DNA of 64,000 bases, from assembly GCA_034620365.1 (NCBI GenBank), contig JAQGEQ010000330.1, positions 372,001 through 436,000 on the forward strand. The letters are read 5' to 3'. The stretch is from Pegea sp. RAD2-039. Its lineage: Eukaryota > Chordata > Thaliacea > Salpida > Salpidae. The notes beneath the pieces were generated by a model. That model was not told where the DNA came from. It did no database searches and worked only from the letters and a program-made list of their open reading frames with translations. The translations under genes and the position numbers were made by a program. Position 1 is the stretch's first letter, and every line of letters begins with the position of its first letter. Positions 25,101 to 37,690 of the stretch are shown here, in pieces.

Positions 25101-25129
25101 AAGTACTAAAATATTGAGAAAAAAGCAGA

Positions 25130-25460
25130 AAAATCATTTAAATAATAATCAACATTCAACAAAATTATAATAGTAAAAGCTTCTATAACTTTGATATTAT
25201 CATCAGAATTTGCGTGCAAAGATTGTTTTGTTTCTAACATTACTTTCAAAATTATAATTTCTCCAAACTGTTTTGAAGATTAATAAATCACTTTTATAAA
25301 TCAAATATATATATATATTCTTAAGAAGACTTTGACCAAAAGTTTATATGTTTGGTAACGTCCTTTGTGTTATATATACTATCATAATTATTTTTAAATA
25401 ATAAGGTTTTGTTGGTCTCTTTTGTCTCTTTTAGTTACTCGTAAACTTAATGCCAATAGA
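25130..25460 (+). promoter_or_regulatory. Block P copy 5, upstream of ZF4
   Basis: TTCTTAAGAA at 25318-25327. The CRE-like site is altered (GGTAACGTCCTTTG). Between type B remnant (minus) and ZF4 (plus). Confidence 0.45.
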
Positions 25461-26455
25461 GAGTTACGATTGTTGTTAGATGATCATGAATGATTTTTGA
25501 TGATTTTTAAACCTATGTAGCTTGCTTAATTTTATAAGACAATTGCTAGTATTGATTTTTGTGAAGTTTTTGCTGGTATTCCGTTTAGACATTAAATTTT
25601 CAAACTTTTTAAAATAAAAATTTGTAGTAACCGTTTCTAAATGTCAAAATATTAGACTTTAAGTCAGTTTCTGTTTGTTTATGTTGGCTTGTAAATTATA
25701 AATTCTATATACCTTTCCATGATATTTAAATATGTATTTTTTAAAGTTGAGCTTATCGTTTCTAAATTAAATCTAATGTATATTCAATAAGTCAATAATA
25801 AGTCTTGACTTTTGATTAGAATATTCTCTAACTATGACTAAAATATGATATATATAAATATAACTAATTATTGTTGTAATTAAAAATAACTACAAATAGT
25901 GTGATTTAATTTTTGATTAATCGTTGCTCACTATTAATGTAACATCATACAAGTTAATCCTATTGAGGACTTTACACTTGAATATGAGATAAACAACTGC
26001 AGATTAAAATCTTTAAAATTAAGGTTTAACATCTTGTTGATCTATTTTAAACACTGTTAAATCTTACATTTATAACATACTTTTTAATTTTTAGTTTCTG
26101 AACTCATGTTATCATTTTCACAAGCAAACGTGTTTTGCCCTCGTAACTGCTGCATGTAAAACAATAATGCCTTTTCTATAGAAGAATTTTTTTCTATTTA
26201 CTTATTAGAACTTATTGAACTATAAACAACAATTTGTGAAAATACTTGCAAAAGTTTACAAAAAATTGTTCTTCAAATTCGTTTTAAATAAAAATATGTA
26301 TATAGAACATCAACAATTTCTGGTTATGACTTTTACAAAACTTGATCTAAACTTGATTATTATCATTAGTGAACAAGTTTTGTATATCATATAGAAATAA
26401 TATATCTCTTAAGACTAAAATTATTTTATATGGACATTTTAATATTAACAAAGTT
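25460..26455 (+). repeat. Type A 5' leader (ZF4)
   Basis: Leader copy with the usual landmarks (TTAATCGTTGCTCACTAT near 25916, CTCGTAACTGCT near 26140). It is shortened where siblings carry an AGAATTGGATATT segment. Non-coding. Confidence 0.5.
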
Positions 26456-26469
26456 CTTTTTTTCTTCAG
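26456..26469 (+). promoter_or_regulatory. 3' splice acceptor before ZF4
   Basis: TTTTTTTCTTCAG with AG at 26468-26469, then CCTATTAACTTGAAA before the ATG. Same configuration as the siblings. Confidence 0.6.
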
Positions 26470-26484
26470 CCTATTAACTTGAAA

Positions 26485-27885
26485 ATGAACTTGATACGAG
26501 ACAGCAACTTTGCACGAAAAAGGAAACTGTCATCAGATGATGATGAGAAAAGTTGTAATAAGAAAACTGCAGAAAAGAAAATTTTGCTAAATACTTCTGG
26601 TGGAGTATATAGCTTGTATAAAAGTCATGCTGATCAAACTAGTTTAAATAATACTATAGAAATTCCAACAACTACAAGTTTCCCTTTTAAAGACACTAAC
26701 AGTGATAAAAAAGCATTCAAAGGGAAAGAAAATAATGAAGAAAACAAACAATCATCTAATTTCAAAATCAAATATGAATGCTTAGATTGTAACAAGAAAT
26801 TTAAATGCAAATCTCAGCTTGTTTATCATGAAAGAACTCATACTGGTGAGAAACCATATGAATGTAAAGTTTGTGAAAGAAAGTTTAGTCAAAAATCTAG
26901 TCTTTTAAGTCATGAAAGAACTCATACTGGTGAGAAGCCATATGAATGTATTGTTTGTGAAAGAAAATTTAGTCAAAAATCTAGTCTTTTAATTCATGAA
27001 AGAACTCATACTGGTGAGAAGCCATATGAATGTATAGTTTGTGGAAGAAAATTTAGTCAAAAATCTAGTCTTTTAAGTCATGAAAGAACTCATACTGGTG
27101 AGAAGCCATATGAATGCATTGTTTGTGAAAGAAAATTTGCACTTAATTCCAGTCTTTTAATTCATGAAAGAACTCATACTGGTGAGAAGCCATATGAATG
27201 TATAGTTTGTGGAAGAAAATTTAGTCAAAAATCTAGTCTTTTAAGTCATGAAAGAACTCATACTGGTGAGAAGCCATATGAGTGTATAGTTTGTGAAAGA
27301 AAATTTAGTCGAAAACACTATTTGTTATGTCATGAAAGAACTCATACTGGTGAGAAACCATATGAATGTATTGTTTGTGAAAGAAAATTTAGTCGAAAAC
27401 ACTATTTGTTATGTCATGAAAGAACTCATACTGGTGAGAAACCATATAAATGTATTGTTTGTGAAAGAAAATTTAGTCAAAGATATAGTCTTTTAATTCA
27501 TGAAAGGACTCATACTGGTAAGAAACCATATGAATGTATTGCTTGTAGAAGAAAATTTGCACATAATTCCAGTCTTTTAAGTCATGAAAGAACTCATACT
27601 GGTGAGAAACCATATGAATGCATTGTTTGTGGAAGAAAATATGCACACAATTCCAGTCTTTTAATTCATGAAAGAACTCATACTGGTGAGAAACCATATG
27701 AATGCATTGTTTGTGGAAGAAAATATGCACACAATTCCAATCTTGTAACTCATGAAAGAACTCATACTGGTGAGAAACCATATGAATGTATTGTTTGTGG
27801 AAAAAAATTTGCACGTAATTTCAGTCTTTTAAATCATGAAAGAACTCATACTGGTGAGAAACCATATGAATGTATTGTTTGTTAA
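26485..27885 (+). CDS. ZF4: C2H2 zinc-finger protein, 466 aa, 13 complete fingers, truncated
   Basis: ATG at 26485 follows the splice acceptor. N-terminal region as in the family ([20 protein letters not shown]). Thirteen fingers with intact ligands occupy residues 97-460. Helices include repeated SQKSS, ALNSS, two identical SRKHY units, SQRYS, AHNSS, AHNSN and ARNFS. The frame stops at TAA 27883-27885 right after the second Cys of finger 14 (YECIVC), where siblings have GAA. Two further in-frame fingers lie beyond the stop. The shortened product could still bind DNA, so I list it as a possible CDS, but it could equally be an early pseudogene. Likely nuclear DNA binding; targets unknown. Confidence 0.75.
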   Translation: MNLIRDSNFARKRKLSSDDDEKSCNKKTAEKKILLNTSGGVYSLYKSHADQTSLNNTIEIPTTTSFPFKDTNSDKKAFKGKENNEENKQSSNFKIKYECLDCNKKFKCKSQLVYHERTHTGEKPYECKVCERKFSQKSSLLSHERTHTGEKPYECIVCERKFSQKSSLLIHERTHTGEKPYECIVCGRKFSQKSSLLSHERTHTGEKPYECIVCERKFALNSSLLIHERTHTGEKPYECIVCGRKFSQKSSLLSHERTHTGEKPYECIVCERKFSRKHYLLCHERTHTGEKPYECIVCERKFSRKHYLLCHERTHTGEKPYKCIVCERKFSQRYSLLIHERTHTGKKPYECIACRRKFAHNSSLLSHERTHTGEKPYECIVCGRKYAHNSSLLIHERTHTGEKPYECIVCGRKYAHNSNLVTHERTHTGEKPYECIVCGKKFARNFSLLNHERTHTGEKPYECIVC

Positions 27886-28035
27886 AAGAAGTTTAGACTA
27901 AGAACCCATTTGTTATGCCATGAAAGAACTCATACTGGTGAGAAACCATATGAATGTCTTGTTTGTGAAAAAAAATTTAGTCAAAAATCTGGCCTTGTAT
28001 GTCATGAAAAAACTCATAATAATCATGAAAGTTAA
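27886..28035 (+). pseudogene. Stranded 3' end of ZF4 (two fingers)
   Basis: In frame with ZF4 after its stop. It contains the rest of finger 14 with an altered sequence ([12 protein letters not shown]) and finger 15 ([14 protein letters not shown]), then THNNHES and TAA at 28033-28035. The only base lost from the ZF4 frame is the GAA to TAA change. Confidence 0.8.
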
Positions 28036-30740
28036 AATCATTTTGCTGGTTAACGTTTACTCAATTGGTTGTTGCAATTTATGCTTTAATTAACTATTTT
28101 AATGATTACTCTATTATTGAAATAGTGTGTAAGTTTGCAATAAATAATAATGGTTGTAAATTTAATTTTTTACTTTAAACTAAAGTTGGTATTCTTATGT
28201 TGTTATTCTCGTACAGCTCTTTTGTAAACTATTAAAAAAACTTTTTTATTCCTTAATTTTCGAACTTTGTATATTAAGTATTTGTTAACATCTTTTATTA
28301 TTTTTCAAAAAGTTTTTGAAAGTAATTATATTATGTTAGTTGATAAGCACATACGAAATTGTGGTTACTTTTTAGTTACCATCTTAAGATTCGTTAAATC
28401 CTTATATGTTTGTAAAACTGAATAATTTTGTGTTTTGGTTTTATTATGAATGTAAAACTACAGTTTTTAGTAATTATTGCAATTTTTATGAGAACTAATT
28501 TTTGAAATCTTAAAATCTATTTCCATTCTTGAAATGCTGGTTGGAGATAAAAACAATAAACGTTTTTATCCTCTTCATACTATAAATTTAGAAAAAGAAG
28601 TTTTTTAACATTTCATATTATCGACAATTACATCATCATAAATAAATCATCTTCTATAGCACTTGACTATTTCTTACCCAAATAGTTAGATCAAAATTAA
28701 CAAATTGAGTTTTTTGAATAAATTAAATTACTTTATAATTTTGTAACCTCAGAGGAACGGCAGAAAAACTAATATTTTCTTATCGGTTACTACTCCATCA
28801 TTTTTAAAACTTTACGATTGATATTCTTGTAAGCAAGTTGCTAGAGTGTTTTAAACTGTTCTGTTTAATACTTTTACATCAGATATATAACTGTATCTAT
28901 TTCAGCTCCTGTTAATTCTAATCTTCGAACCAAATATTAAGTTGCTATTTTAAATGGAACTCTAATTATCCAAAGAAACCACAACAAACCAAACCATCGA
29001 TGCAGTAACTGATTATAACTATAAAGAGATTATTCCGTATTAGAAATAATCTTATGAAAAAGTCTTATGAAATAAAATTTATTTGGAACGAAGAATTTAC
29101 CACTAAATGTGAACTAATAAAAAAAAAAAGCATTTTAAGTTGCTAATACCAACAAAACAGCTAAAATATCTTAAGGATGATACCTTCCAAAGAGTGAATT
29201 TTAAACAATTTTTAATATTGGTATAAAGTCTTACAATATGAGTTAGTATTTTTAAGTTAGAAAATTTAAATAAAAATATTTGCTTCAAATTTGAAATACT
29301 CTTATAAGTTATAATATTTTATAGATTTTTGAGATACACATCGCAAATTTTGTAACGTTGTTTTTTGAATTTTTTTTTGTGAAGATTTATCAATTCTTAA
29401 TTATTACTTTAAAATCATTCATAAAACCATCAATGTAACAAATCAACATTTATCAGTACGTTTGATGTATTGAAATTAGATTAAGAAAACTATAATATGA
29501 AAAAGAATATAAAAAAGGAAAATCATTCTATCTCATTTAGCAACTTATTCCGTTGTTTGAGATTTAAAGTTCCAAAACCATCAAGATACTAAAGCGCTCA
29601 AAAGGATCTACAGAAAAATAAAAAATATCTGATATTAAAATGTACAAATCCTGTATTATTTTGTAAAGAAATATATTTGTAAAGAAATAAGAACTCAAAT
29701 TACAAGCAAGTTTGACATAAAAGTAATGAAACAAAACGTTTCATCGATTAGATTAAAATGGACTGGTAACAAAATAGCATTTATTAGTTCTCCTGTTTTA
29801 CGTATAAAGTTACAAAATAAGAAAAGTAATTCAAACTGTCTTAGCAAATCAATATGTTAATTCTGAAGATGTTAATTTCAAAAGACCAATCGGGTAATTT
29901 ATGGACTAGTACTTTTGGAGATGATTTTATTTCATATAGTATATTATATATAATAGTTTTAGAATATCAACCAATTTTTTTATATGGTTTTTCACAAAAA
30001 ATCTACATTTAATAAAACCAGAAATCTACAACCAATTTCTAAAATTTAATTTCAAAAAAGTAATGTCAATAAAAAAAAAATCAAGATTACTAAGAAACTA
30101 AAGTTGCAAAATCCCACCGTGACTAAAAGAAGGTTCGGAAAAACTGCATAAGCAGTAAGGTTACAAACCAGCAAAAAATGATTAGGCAAAGATCAAATTA
30201 TCTTAATTGATTTTTAGATAAAATTGTATATAAGTTTCCTTCAAGTTAGAAAGAATTACTTCAAGGTTTATCACAGGCGTTTTAAGTTAATTTTTTTAAA
30301 TAAACTATAAAGAATAATAATTTACTCTTATGACAATTAAAGTTTACAAAATTATGTTATCAAATATTTTGATGTTCTTAAAAAGAAATATATAATTTTG
30401 TCAATTTTTTGTTTGTTTTATCTAATAACTTAAACTATATAGATCAGTTTTAGTTTCACTAATAGGTAAAGTTAAAGCAGAGCAACTTTTTTTATAAATT
30501 TTTGCTGTTTGATACACTTAGCTAATAGCCTTCATTTTTGAGTTATATTTCATTTAAGTAAAATTACTTTTGCTATTTGATAGAAAAACAAGTTCTACTA
30601 TATTTGTATATGTACAAATAAAACGTGTTAAAAATACAACTAAATAATATAAATTTCAAAAAGAAGTTAGATGAGTCGCCTTTATCTCGTCGTTTGAAAT
30701 TTCTGACAAAATTTATATCAGAAACTGTGATCTGAGAATC
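28036..30740 (+). repeat. Block Y copy (downstream of ZF4)
   Basis: Same block as 5567-8440. Roughly 110 bases present in siblings are missing near 28065, between TTTACTCA and GGTTGTTGCAATT. From about 29830 onward the match to 7500-8440 is almost exact. Small open frames such as 29103-29288 on minus are not conserved. Confidence 0.7.
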
Positions 30741-32330
30741 ATTGGTTGACTGAAAGTTTTCATAATTGAAAGAGAAAAATTGATTATTATAATCGTAGTA
30801 AAAAGTTAAAAGTATAGATGAAAAATAAAATGTTATTAAAATTTAAAAGCAACTTTTTCATTGATTTGTTTACCTCGGATATTTAAACCTTTTATTATCA
30901 AATGAAAAAAAGTAGTATAAAAAAAGTTTCTAAAAAAAAGCTGAATATCATCTTTAAAATTTCCATTAATAAAATTTTATTTTAGACAATAAAATTAAAA
31001 ATTAGCTTTTGTTCAAAATCAGCAGCGGTATATGCAATCCTCTTAATACGTAAATAATATTGTGAATTGTTTCCAAAAAAGTGAAATAAAAGGCTTTTTA
31101 GAGTTACTAACCATTATTAACCAGTTTCAAAGGATAATTCTAATAAAACTTGGAACAGTTTTTGAATTAGTAAAGTAATATCATTGTTAGCAGATACATT
31201 TTTAAGAGAATAGTTAGCTTGAACTAGTTTCATAAAATCATCACAAAAAAATTGTGTTTGAAAACGTTATGTGTGACGTAATCAAAAAAACATTATTTTC
31301 CAAAATATATTCAAATAATTCAAAGTATAATTCACTACTAGTATATAATTATATAAATATTATCTAAGTATAAAATATTATATAATAACTATAAAACTAA
31401 ATTTAATCAACTGTTTTCCTAAAATACTTAAATAAGTTTAGAATAACATTAGTAAGATTAAAGAAATATATTATCTAACAAATTCTACCATGTCAATTAA
31501 TTAAGAGTCAGAGAAAAACTGACCTTAACAATTTATTTGCAGTTTGTCTCACTTTTATTGGAATTTCTTTTATTAGACTGTAAATCAAAAAATATTGTCA
31601 AATAAAATTAGATTTTAATATTTATTTTTCAGCCACAACATGTCGCTGTAATAATTTTAGTTTCATATTTTGTAAAATTTCTCCTTAGATCTGTTTGATA
31701 AATAGTCTAAGACTTTGAACTTGAAAGACTTTATTTTTTAATATTTGTAAAAATTTTATTCTAACTAATACAAATATCTTTATATAAAAAATATGTTTAG
31801 CTTTAACGAATTACTTGAAAAAGTTTAAACTCAAAAGTATTTTGCACCTAGAAATAAGATACAGTCTTCTAAAAGATTGATGTCAGAGAAATAAAGTTTG
31901 TCTAACAGTTTTTAATAAATCAAACTTATAGAGAAAAAGAAAGTTTGAAAAAGTACTTTCCTCCTGACAAATACTAGATCGAAAGAAATTAATAAAAGAA
32001 AGAACTATTTTTTAGTTCAACAAAATGCTCAGCTAGTTGTCATCCACACTAGCAATATTTTGAAATCGACAATCTGTCGATTAACTTTATAAAAAATTGA
32101 ATTTCTGAAAATATATTATTTTCAACTCTTGTTGTTAATAAAACCTTTAAATTTGAATATAATAATCGTAATATTGGTAGACTACCATTAGTATATTTGT
32201 AATAAATTTATTATTTCACTTAGTTGTTTTATAAAAGTTTTTTTCTTTCTAGTCTTCAATAAACTTTTTGTAGAAAATTAATTTAATTAAGTAAAAAAAG
32301 TATTTTAAAATTGTTAAATTGAAAATTCAA
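30740..32330 (+). repeat. Block Z copy 2
   Basis: Nearly identical to 8440-9870 except for an extra segment of about 135 bases at 31447-31581 and scattered substitutions. Non-coding. Confidence 0.65.
31447..31581. other. Extra segment in block Z copy 2
   Basis: Where the other copy reads TTTAGAATAAAATCAAAAAA, this copy carries about 135 additional bases. No terminal inverted repeat, target-site duplication or coding capacity was recognised. Insertion here or deletion in the other copy are both possible. Confidence 0.6.
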
Positions 32331-32695
32331 AGGAAAACATTTTGTAAGAGTTCTAATTAATTCATTCTTGCTCCTGAAAGAAGATTTATTTTAATTACAT
32401 ATCTGATATATTTTTCTTTGTTTGCTTTTGTAGTCTTGCTAATATCTTCACAAGAGCAAGATGCACTTATTTTATCTCTGTTTGTATTTTTTAAACAAGT
32501 ATGATCTACGTGATATCCTTATAAATCGTGATACTTGTGCTATATGCTCCGCTAGAAAAGTTTTGCAAATTTGTCTATTTTGCGGTAATTTTTTTGTAAA
32601 ACTGTTCTTACTATCATCCAATAAAAAGTTTTTTTTCATTCTGATTTTTTGTCGTTCATAAAATTGTTCGTTTACTTAATAATCTAAATTGATAG
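32330..32695 (-). pseudogene. Type B zinc-finger N-terminal exon relic, second copy
   Basis: Near-identical to 9870-10230, with the same lost start context and lost finger Cys codons, so the decay came before this duplication. The plus-strand open frame at 32461-32661 is its antisense and is not a gene. Confidence 0.75.
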
Positions 32696-34200
32696 ATAAA
32701 CTTTTTATTATTAAAACGAAAAATTTAAAGAAAATGTTAATGAAATTATGGTAATTTATTAAGTTTTGATGGATGAGTTTTTTCATTTTCTTAAGTTGAT
32801 ATATTTAAAGGTTTGTATGCTAATTGTAACTGTAAATCAATCACGTTAAAAGAAAACTTTTCTAGAACGCTGAAACAGAAACTTATCATGTTTTATAAAC
32901 AGATTGTATTTAAAGTGAATTCTTAAAACACAAAATTTTGATAATTTTTTGCAATAAACAAAAAATAATTGTTACTTATATTTCAATATTGAAATAGCAA
33001 AATATTGAGGTTTATATTGTAACAAAAAAGCCTCTTCTATTAGAAAGACATTGTTGTTGTTTTACATGTAACACTTATGAGAATAAAACATCATTTGCTT
33101 GTGGAAATATTAAAAGGAGCTGCAAATAAATATTATAATGTATGCAAGAAGGAAAAAGGTTGAAACGGTTCAAACAGATGAAAACAAAGTAGAACCTACT
33201 TTTAAAAATTTTAAGAAAACAATTTAAAAAAGTTTTATCCAATATCTAATTGTTAATTTTTCAATAAAATTTAAATTTATGTTGTAACATACATTGAGAG
33301 TAACAATTAATTCAAAAAACGTATTAAAAGTGTTTTTTTATGTTTTAATGATAAATGTAATAAACTCAATAATTTCAATATACTCAATAAATTCAAATTT
33401 AAGTGTTGATTTTGATTTACTGATAATGCAGAAAATAAATGGAAAAGAAAATTGAAACTTTAAAAACAAAATAAAATACAGAAGAAAGTTAAACATTAAA
33501 AGCTCAATTAAAAAAATCAATAATTTACTACCCTTGTAATTTATAAGAATTGTATAACCAGATAAGGCAATAAAAACTGACAAAATTTAAATCAATTCTA
33601 ATAATTTGAAAGCCAAGAGCATTTATCTAAAAACTTTATTTTGAATAGTTTTGAAAATCTGATACTAAAACTCCATATCTGAAAACTTTCATCTTTAACT
33701 TTATTCAATTGGTAAAAGGAAACTAATAACGAAGAAAACTAACAAAACACTACTAACAAACCAGTGCCGACTACAGAATGAACTATGTATATGGAGTAAT
33801 AGGGGATGAAACAATTACGTAAATGGTAAAATATTCTACTATCACTACTAACAATAACAACACTACTTTTCCACTTATTGTTGGTATCTTTGTGAATTAA
33901 AATGTACTTCTTACTGCTATTCTTGAAATTCTATCTTAATACTTCACTTAATCATTGCTTTGTATATGGTACATAGTTGTTATATCACTTTAATATTCTT
34001 TTTTGTGAAATCAAGTTTTTCTAGCGATTAATTACTGTATTCAGTCAAACACACCCACAAACTCATTCAAAAATAATAATATCTTTTAGAATAGTTTTTC
34101 AGAGGATTTATAAAAATAAAAATAAATGATTAATATCTGTAAGTACTTCTTGAAATTTATTTTTTGTTTGCAACTTTTAAAAATATAAATTACTCAAAAT
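32695..34200 (-). repeat. Type B 5' region, copy 3
   Basis: Inverted leader block matching 10230-11850. An 81-codon minus frame at 33338-33583 falls in it and is not preserved in the other copies. Confidence 0.6.
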
Positions 34201-34249
34201 AATAAAAGTGAATGAACAAATACTCTTACAAAGTTTGGATTTTGCAGTT

Positions 34250-34610
34250 ACTTTATAATAATGAAACAGCAAAAGCATCCAAATAATAATCAACAACCAA
34301 CAAAATCAAAATAGTAAAAGCTTCTTTAACATTGATATTATCATCAGAATTTGCGTGCAAAGATTGTTTTGTTTCTAACATTACTTTCAAAATTATAATT
34401 TCTCCAAACTGTTTTGGAGTTTAATAATGCTTTTTTATGTATCAAATATATATATATATTCTTAAGAAGACTTTGACCAAAAGTTTATATGTTTGGTAAC
34501 GTCATTTGTGTTACATATATTTTTAGAATTTATGTTAAATTATAAGGTTTTGTTGGTCTCTTTTGTCTCTTTTAGTTACTTGTAAACTTAATGCAAATAT
34601 AGAAAAACGA
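34250..34610 (+). promoter_or_regulatory. Block P copy 6, upstream of ZF5
   Basis: TTCTTAAGAA at 34459-34468 and GGTAACGTCATTTG near 34495. Almost the same as copy 3. Confidence 0.45.
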
Positions 34611-35620
34611 TTGTTGTTAGATGATCATGAATGATTTTTGATGTTTTGTAAACCTATGTAGCTTGCTTAATTTTATAAGAAAATTGCTAGTATTGTTTTT
34701 GTGAAGTTTCTGCAGGTATTGCGTTTAGACATTAAATTTTCAAACCTTTTTAAAATAAAAATTTGTAGTAAATGTCAAAATATTAGACTTTAAGTCAATT
34801 TTTCTTCGATTAATATGGCTTGTAATTTAATATGGCGATAAGTTTTTTATACATTTCCATGATAGTTAAATATGTATTTTTTTTTAATTTAAGCTTATCA
34901 TTTTTAAATTAATTATAATTGAATGTAAATTCAATGAGTCAAAATCAACTCTTAATTTTCATTAAAATATTCTTTAACTATAACTGAAATATATATATAA
35001 ATATATAAATTAAACTAAGTATATTTGTAATTAAAATAACTAGAAAAAGTTTATATTTTTTTATTAATCGTTGCTCACTATTAATGTAACATCATACAAG
35101 TTAATTCTATTAAGGACTTTACACTTGAATATGAGATAAATAACTGCAGATTAAAATCTGTAAAATTAAGGTTTAACTTCTTGTTGATCTATTTTAAACT
35201 CTTTTAAATCTTACATTTATTACATACTTTTTAATTTTTATTTTCTGAACTCCTGTTATTATTTTCACAAACAAACGTGTTTTGCCTTCGTAACTGCTAC
35301 ATGTAAAGCAATATTATCTTTTCTATAGAAGAATTTTTTTTTCTATTTATATATTATAGAATTGGATATTATGTTGTCTAAATATTGAACTATAATCAAC
35401 AATTTGTGAAAATACTTGCTAAAGTTTACAAAAAATTGTTCTTCAAATTCGTTTTAATGAAAATATGTATATAAAACATAATAAGTTTCTGGTTAAGACT
35501 TTTACAAAACTTGATCTAAGTTTGATTGTTATCATTAGTAAACAAACTTTGTATATCATATAAAAATAATATATCACTTAAAACTAAAATTATTTTATAT
35601 GCACATTTTAAAATTAAAAA
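34610..35620 (+). repeat. Type A 5' leader (ZF5)
   Basis: Leader closely matching that of ZF2, including the ATATATATATAAATATATAAA run near 34988. Non-coding. Confidence 0.5.
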
Positions 35621-35637
35621 AGTTTTATTTTCTTCAG
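35621..35637 (+). promoter_or_regulatory. 3' splice acceptor before ZF5
   Basis: TTTTATTTTCTTCAG with AG at 35636-35637. An in-frame ATG at 35599 lies upstream, but the acceptor makes the ATG at 35653 the likely start. Confidence 0.55.
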
Positions 35638-35652
35638 CCTTTTAACTTGAAA

Positions 35653-36531
35653 ATGAACTTGATACAAGGCAGCAACTTTGCACGAAAAAGAAAACTGTCA
35701 TCAGATGATGATGAAAAAAGTTTTAATAATAAAACTGCAGAAAAGAAAATTTTGGTAAACAATTCTGGTGGAGTACATAGCTTGTATACAAGTCATGCTG
35801 ATGAAAATAGTTTAAATAATACTAAGGAAATTCCAGCAACTACATGTCTCCCTTATAAAGAGACTAAAAGCAATAAAAAAGCATTCAAAGGGAAAGAAAA
35901 TAATGAAAAAAACAAACAATCATCTAATTTCAAAATCAAATATGAATGCTTAGACTGTAACAAGAAATTTAAATTCAAATCTTAGCTTGTTTATCATGAA
36001 AGAACTCATACTGGTGAGAAACCATATGAATGTATAGTTTGTGAAAGAAAGTTTAGTCGAAAACACCATTTGTTAGGTCATGAAAGAACTCATACTGGTG
36101 AGAAGCCATATGAATGCATTGTTTGTGAAAAAAAATTTAGTCATAGATCTAGTCTTTTAAGTCATGAAAGAACTCATACTGGTGAAAAGCCATATGAATG
36201 TACAGTTTGTGAAAAAAAATTTTGTCATAGATCTAGTCTTTTAAGTCATGAAAGAACTCATACTGGTGAGAAGCCATATGAATGTATTGTTTATGAAAGA
36301 AAATTTGCACAAAAATCTAATCTTTCAATTCATGAAAGAACTCATACTGGCGAGAAGCCGTATGAATGTATAGTTTGTGAAAAGAAGTTTAGTCAAAACA
36401 CCAATTTGTTAAGTCATGAAAGAACTCATACTGGTGAGAAGCCATATGAATGTACTGTTTGTGGAAGAAAATTTAGTCAAAATTCCGGTCTTTCATACCA
36501 CAAAAGAACTCATTTTAATCAGAAGAAGTAA
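35653..36531 (+). pseudogene. ZF5: type A zinc-finger gene with one nonsense codon, 7 fingers
   Basis: The N-terminal region is complete ([20 protein letters not shown]). In finger 1, CAG is changed to TAG at 35983-35985 (codon 111). The frame is then open to the natural end THFNQKK and TAA at 36529-36531. Six more fingers follow: SRKHH, SHRSS, CHRSS, AQKSN, SQNTN and SQNSG. Finger 5 has also lost its second Cys ([10 protein letters not shown]). An internal ATG at 36070 could start a fingers-only protein, which I consider unlikely. Lowest finger count among copies with both ends. Confidence 0.85.
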
Positions 36532-37690
36532 AATCATTTTGCTGGTAAACGTTTACTCACAATTCAAGTATGGATAAATGAAAATGTGTTTAAACTAATA
36601 AGTAACTTAACTATATAAAGAGATTTGAGTTTAAAAGAAACAAAATAATAATTTTTTGTTTGGCAGGTTGTTGCAATTTATGCTTTAATAAAGCTATTTT
36701 AATGATTGCTCTATTATTGAAATAGTGTGTAAGTCTACAATAAATAATAATGGTTTTAAATTTAATTATTTACTTTAAACTAAAGTTAGTATTCTCATGT
36801 TGTTATTTTCGTAAATCTTTTTTGTAAACTATTAAAAAATTTGCTTGTTATCCTTAATTTTCAAAGTTTGTATTATAAGTATTTGTTAACATCTTCTATT
36901 ATTTTTCAACAAGTTGTTGAAAGTAATTATATTTTTTTAGTTGATAAAGGCAATCGAAATTGTGGTTACTTTTTAGTTACCCTCTAAAGATTTGTTAAAT
37001 CCTTATATGTTTGTAAAACTGATTATTTTTGTGTTTTGTTTTTATTATGAAAGTAAAACTACAGTTTTTAGTAATTATTGCAATTATTTTGAGAAAACTA
37101 ATGTTTGAAATCTTAAAATCTATTTCTTTTCTTAAAATGTTTGTTGGAAATAACAAAATAAATGTTATTATCCTCTTCATACTATAAATTTAGAAAAATA
37201 ATTTTTTAACATTTCATATTATCGACAATTACATCATCATAAATAAATCACCTTCTACAGCATTTGACTATTTCTTCCCAAGTAGCAGATCAAAATTAAC
37301 ATTGAGTTTTTTAAATAGTATGAAATACTTCATAATTTTGTAACTTCAGAAGAACGGCAGAAAAATTAATATTTGCTTATCGGTTACTACTCCATCATTT
37401 TTAAACTTTACGATTAATATTCTTGTAAGCAAGTTGCTAGAGTGTTTCAAACTGTTCTGTTTACTATTTCAGAAATATAACTGTAATTCGATTTCAGCTC
37501 TAGGTAATTCCAATTCTCGAACCAAATTTTAAGTTGCTATTTAAATGGAATTTTACTAAAATTATCCAAACAAACCACAACAAACCAAAACACCTAACCA
37601 AACCATCGATGCAGTAACTGATTATAACTATAAAAAGATTTTTTCTGAGTTCAAATAATCTTATGAAGTAACATTTTCTTAGAACAAAGA
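36532..37690 (+). repeat. Block Y copy, truncated (downstream of ZF5)
   Basis: Matches the first 1.1 kb of block Y, including the first arm of its inverted repeat, then diverges near 37690. A candidate polyadenylation signal AATAAA lies at 36687-36692 and is shared by ZF6, ZF7 and ZF8. Minus-strand frames at 36995-37180 and 37500-37724 are chance. Confidence 0.65.

Noticed and set aside
27473-27814. Antisense and off-frame open frames over the finger arrays (also 19500-19745, 20169-20417, 44406-45083, 59843-60382)
   Set aside because: Shadows of the repeated finger sequence, with no stop codons because the unit is periodic. They have no independent start or domain.
26820-27880. Regular 84-base repeats with short variable parts, CRISPR-like in appearance
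   Set aside because: The repeats are in-frame zinc-finger units of 28 codons in eukaryotic genes; the variable parts are helix codons.
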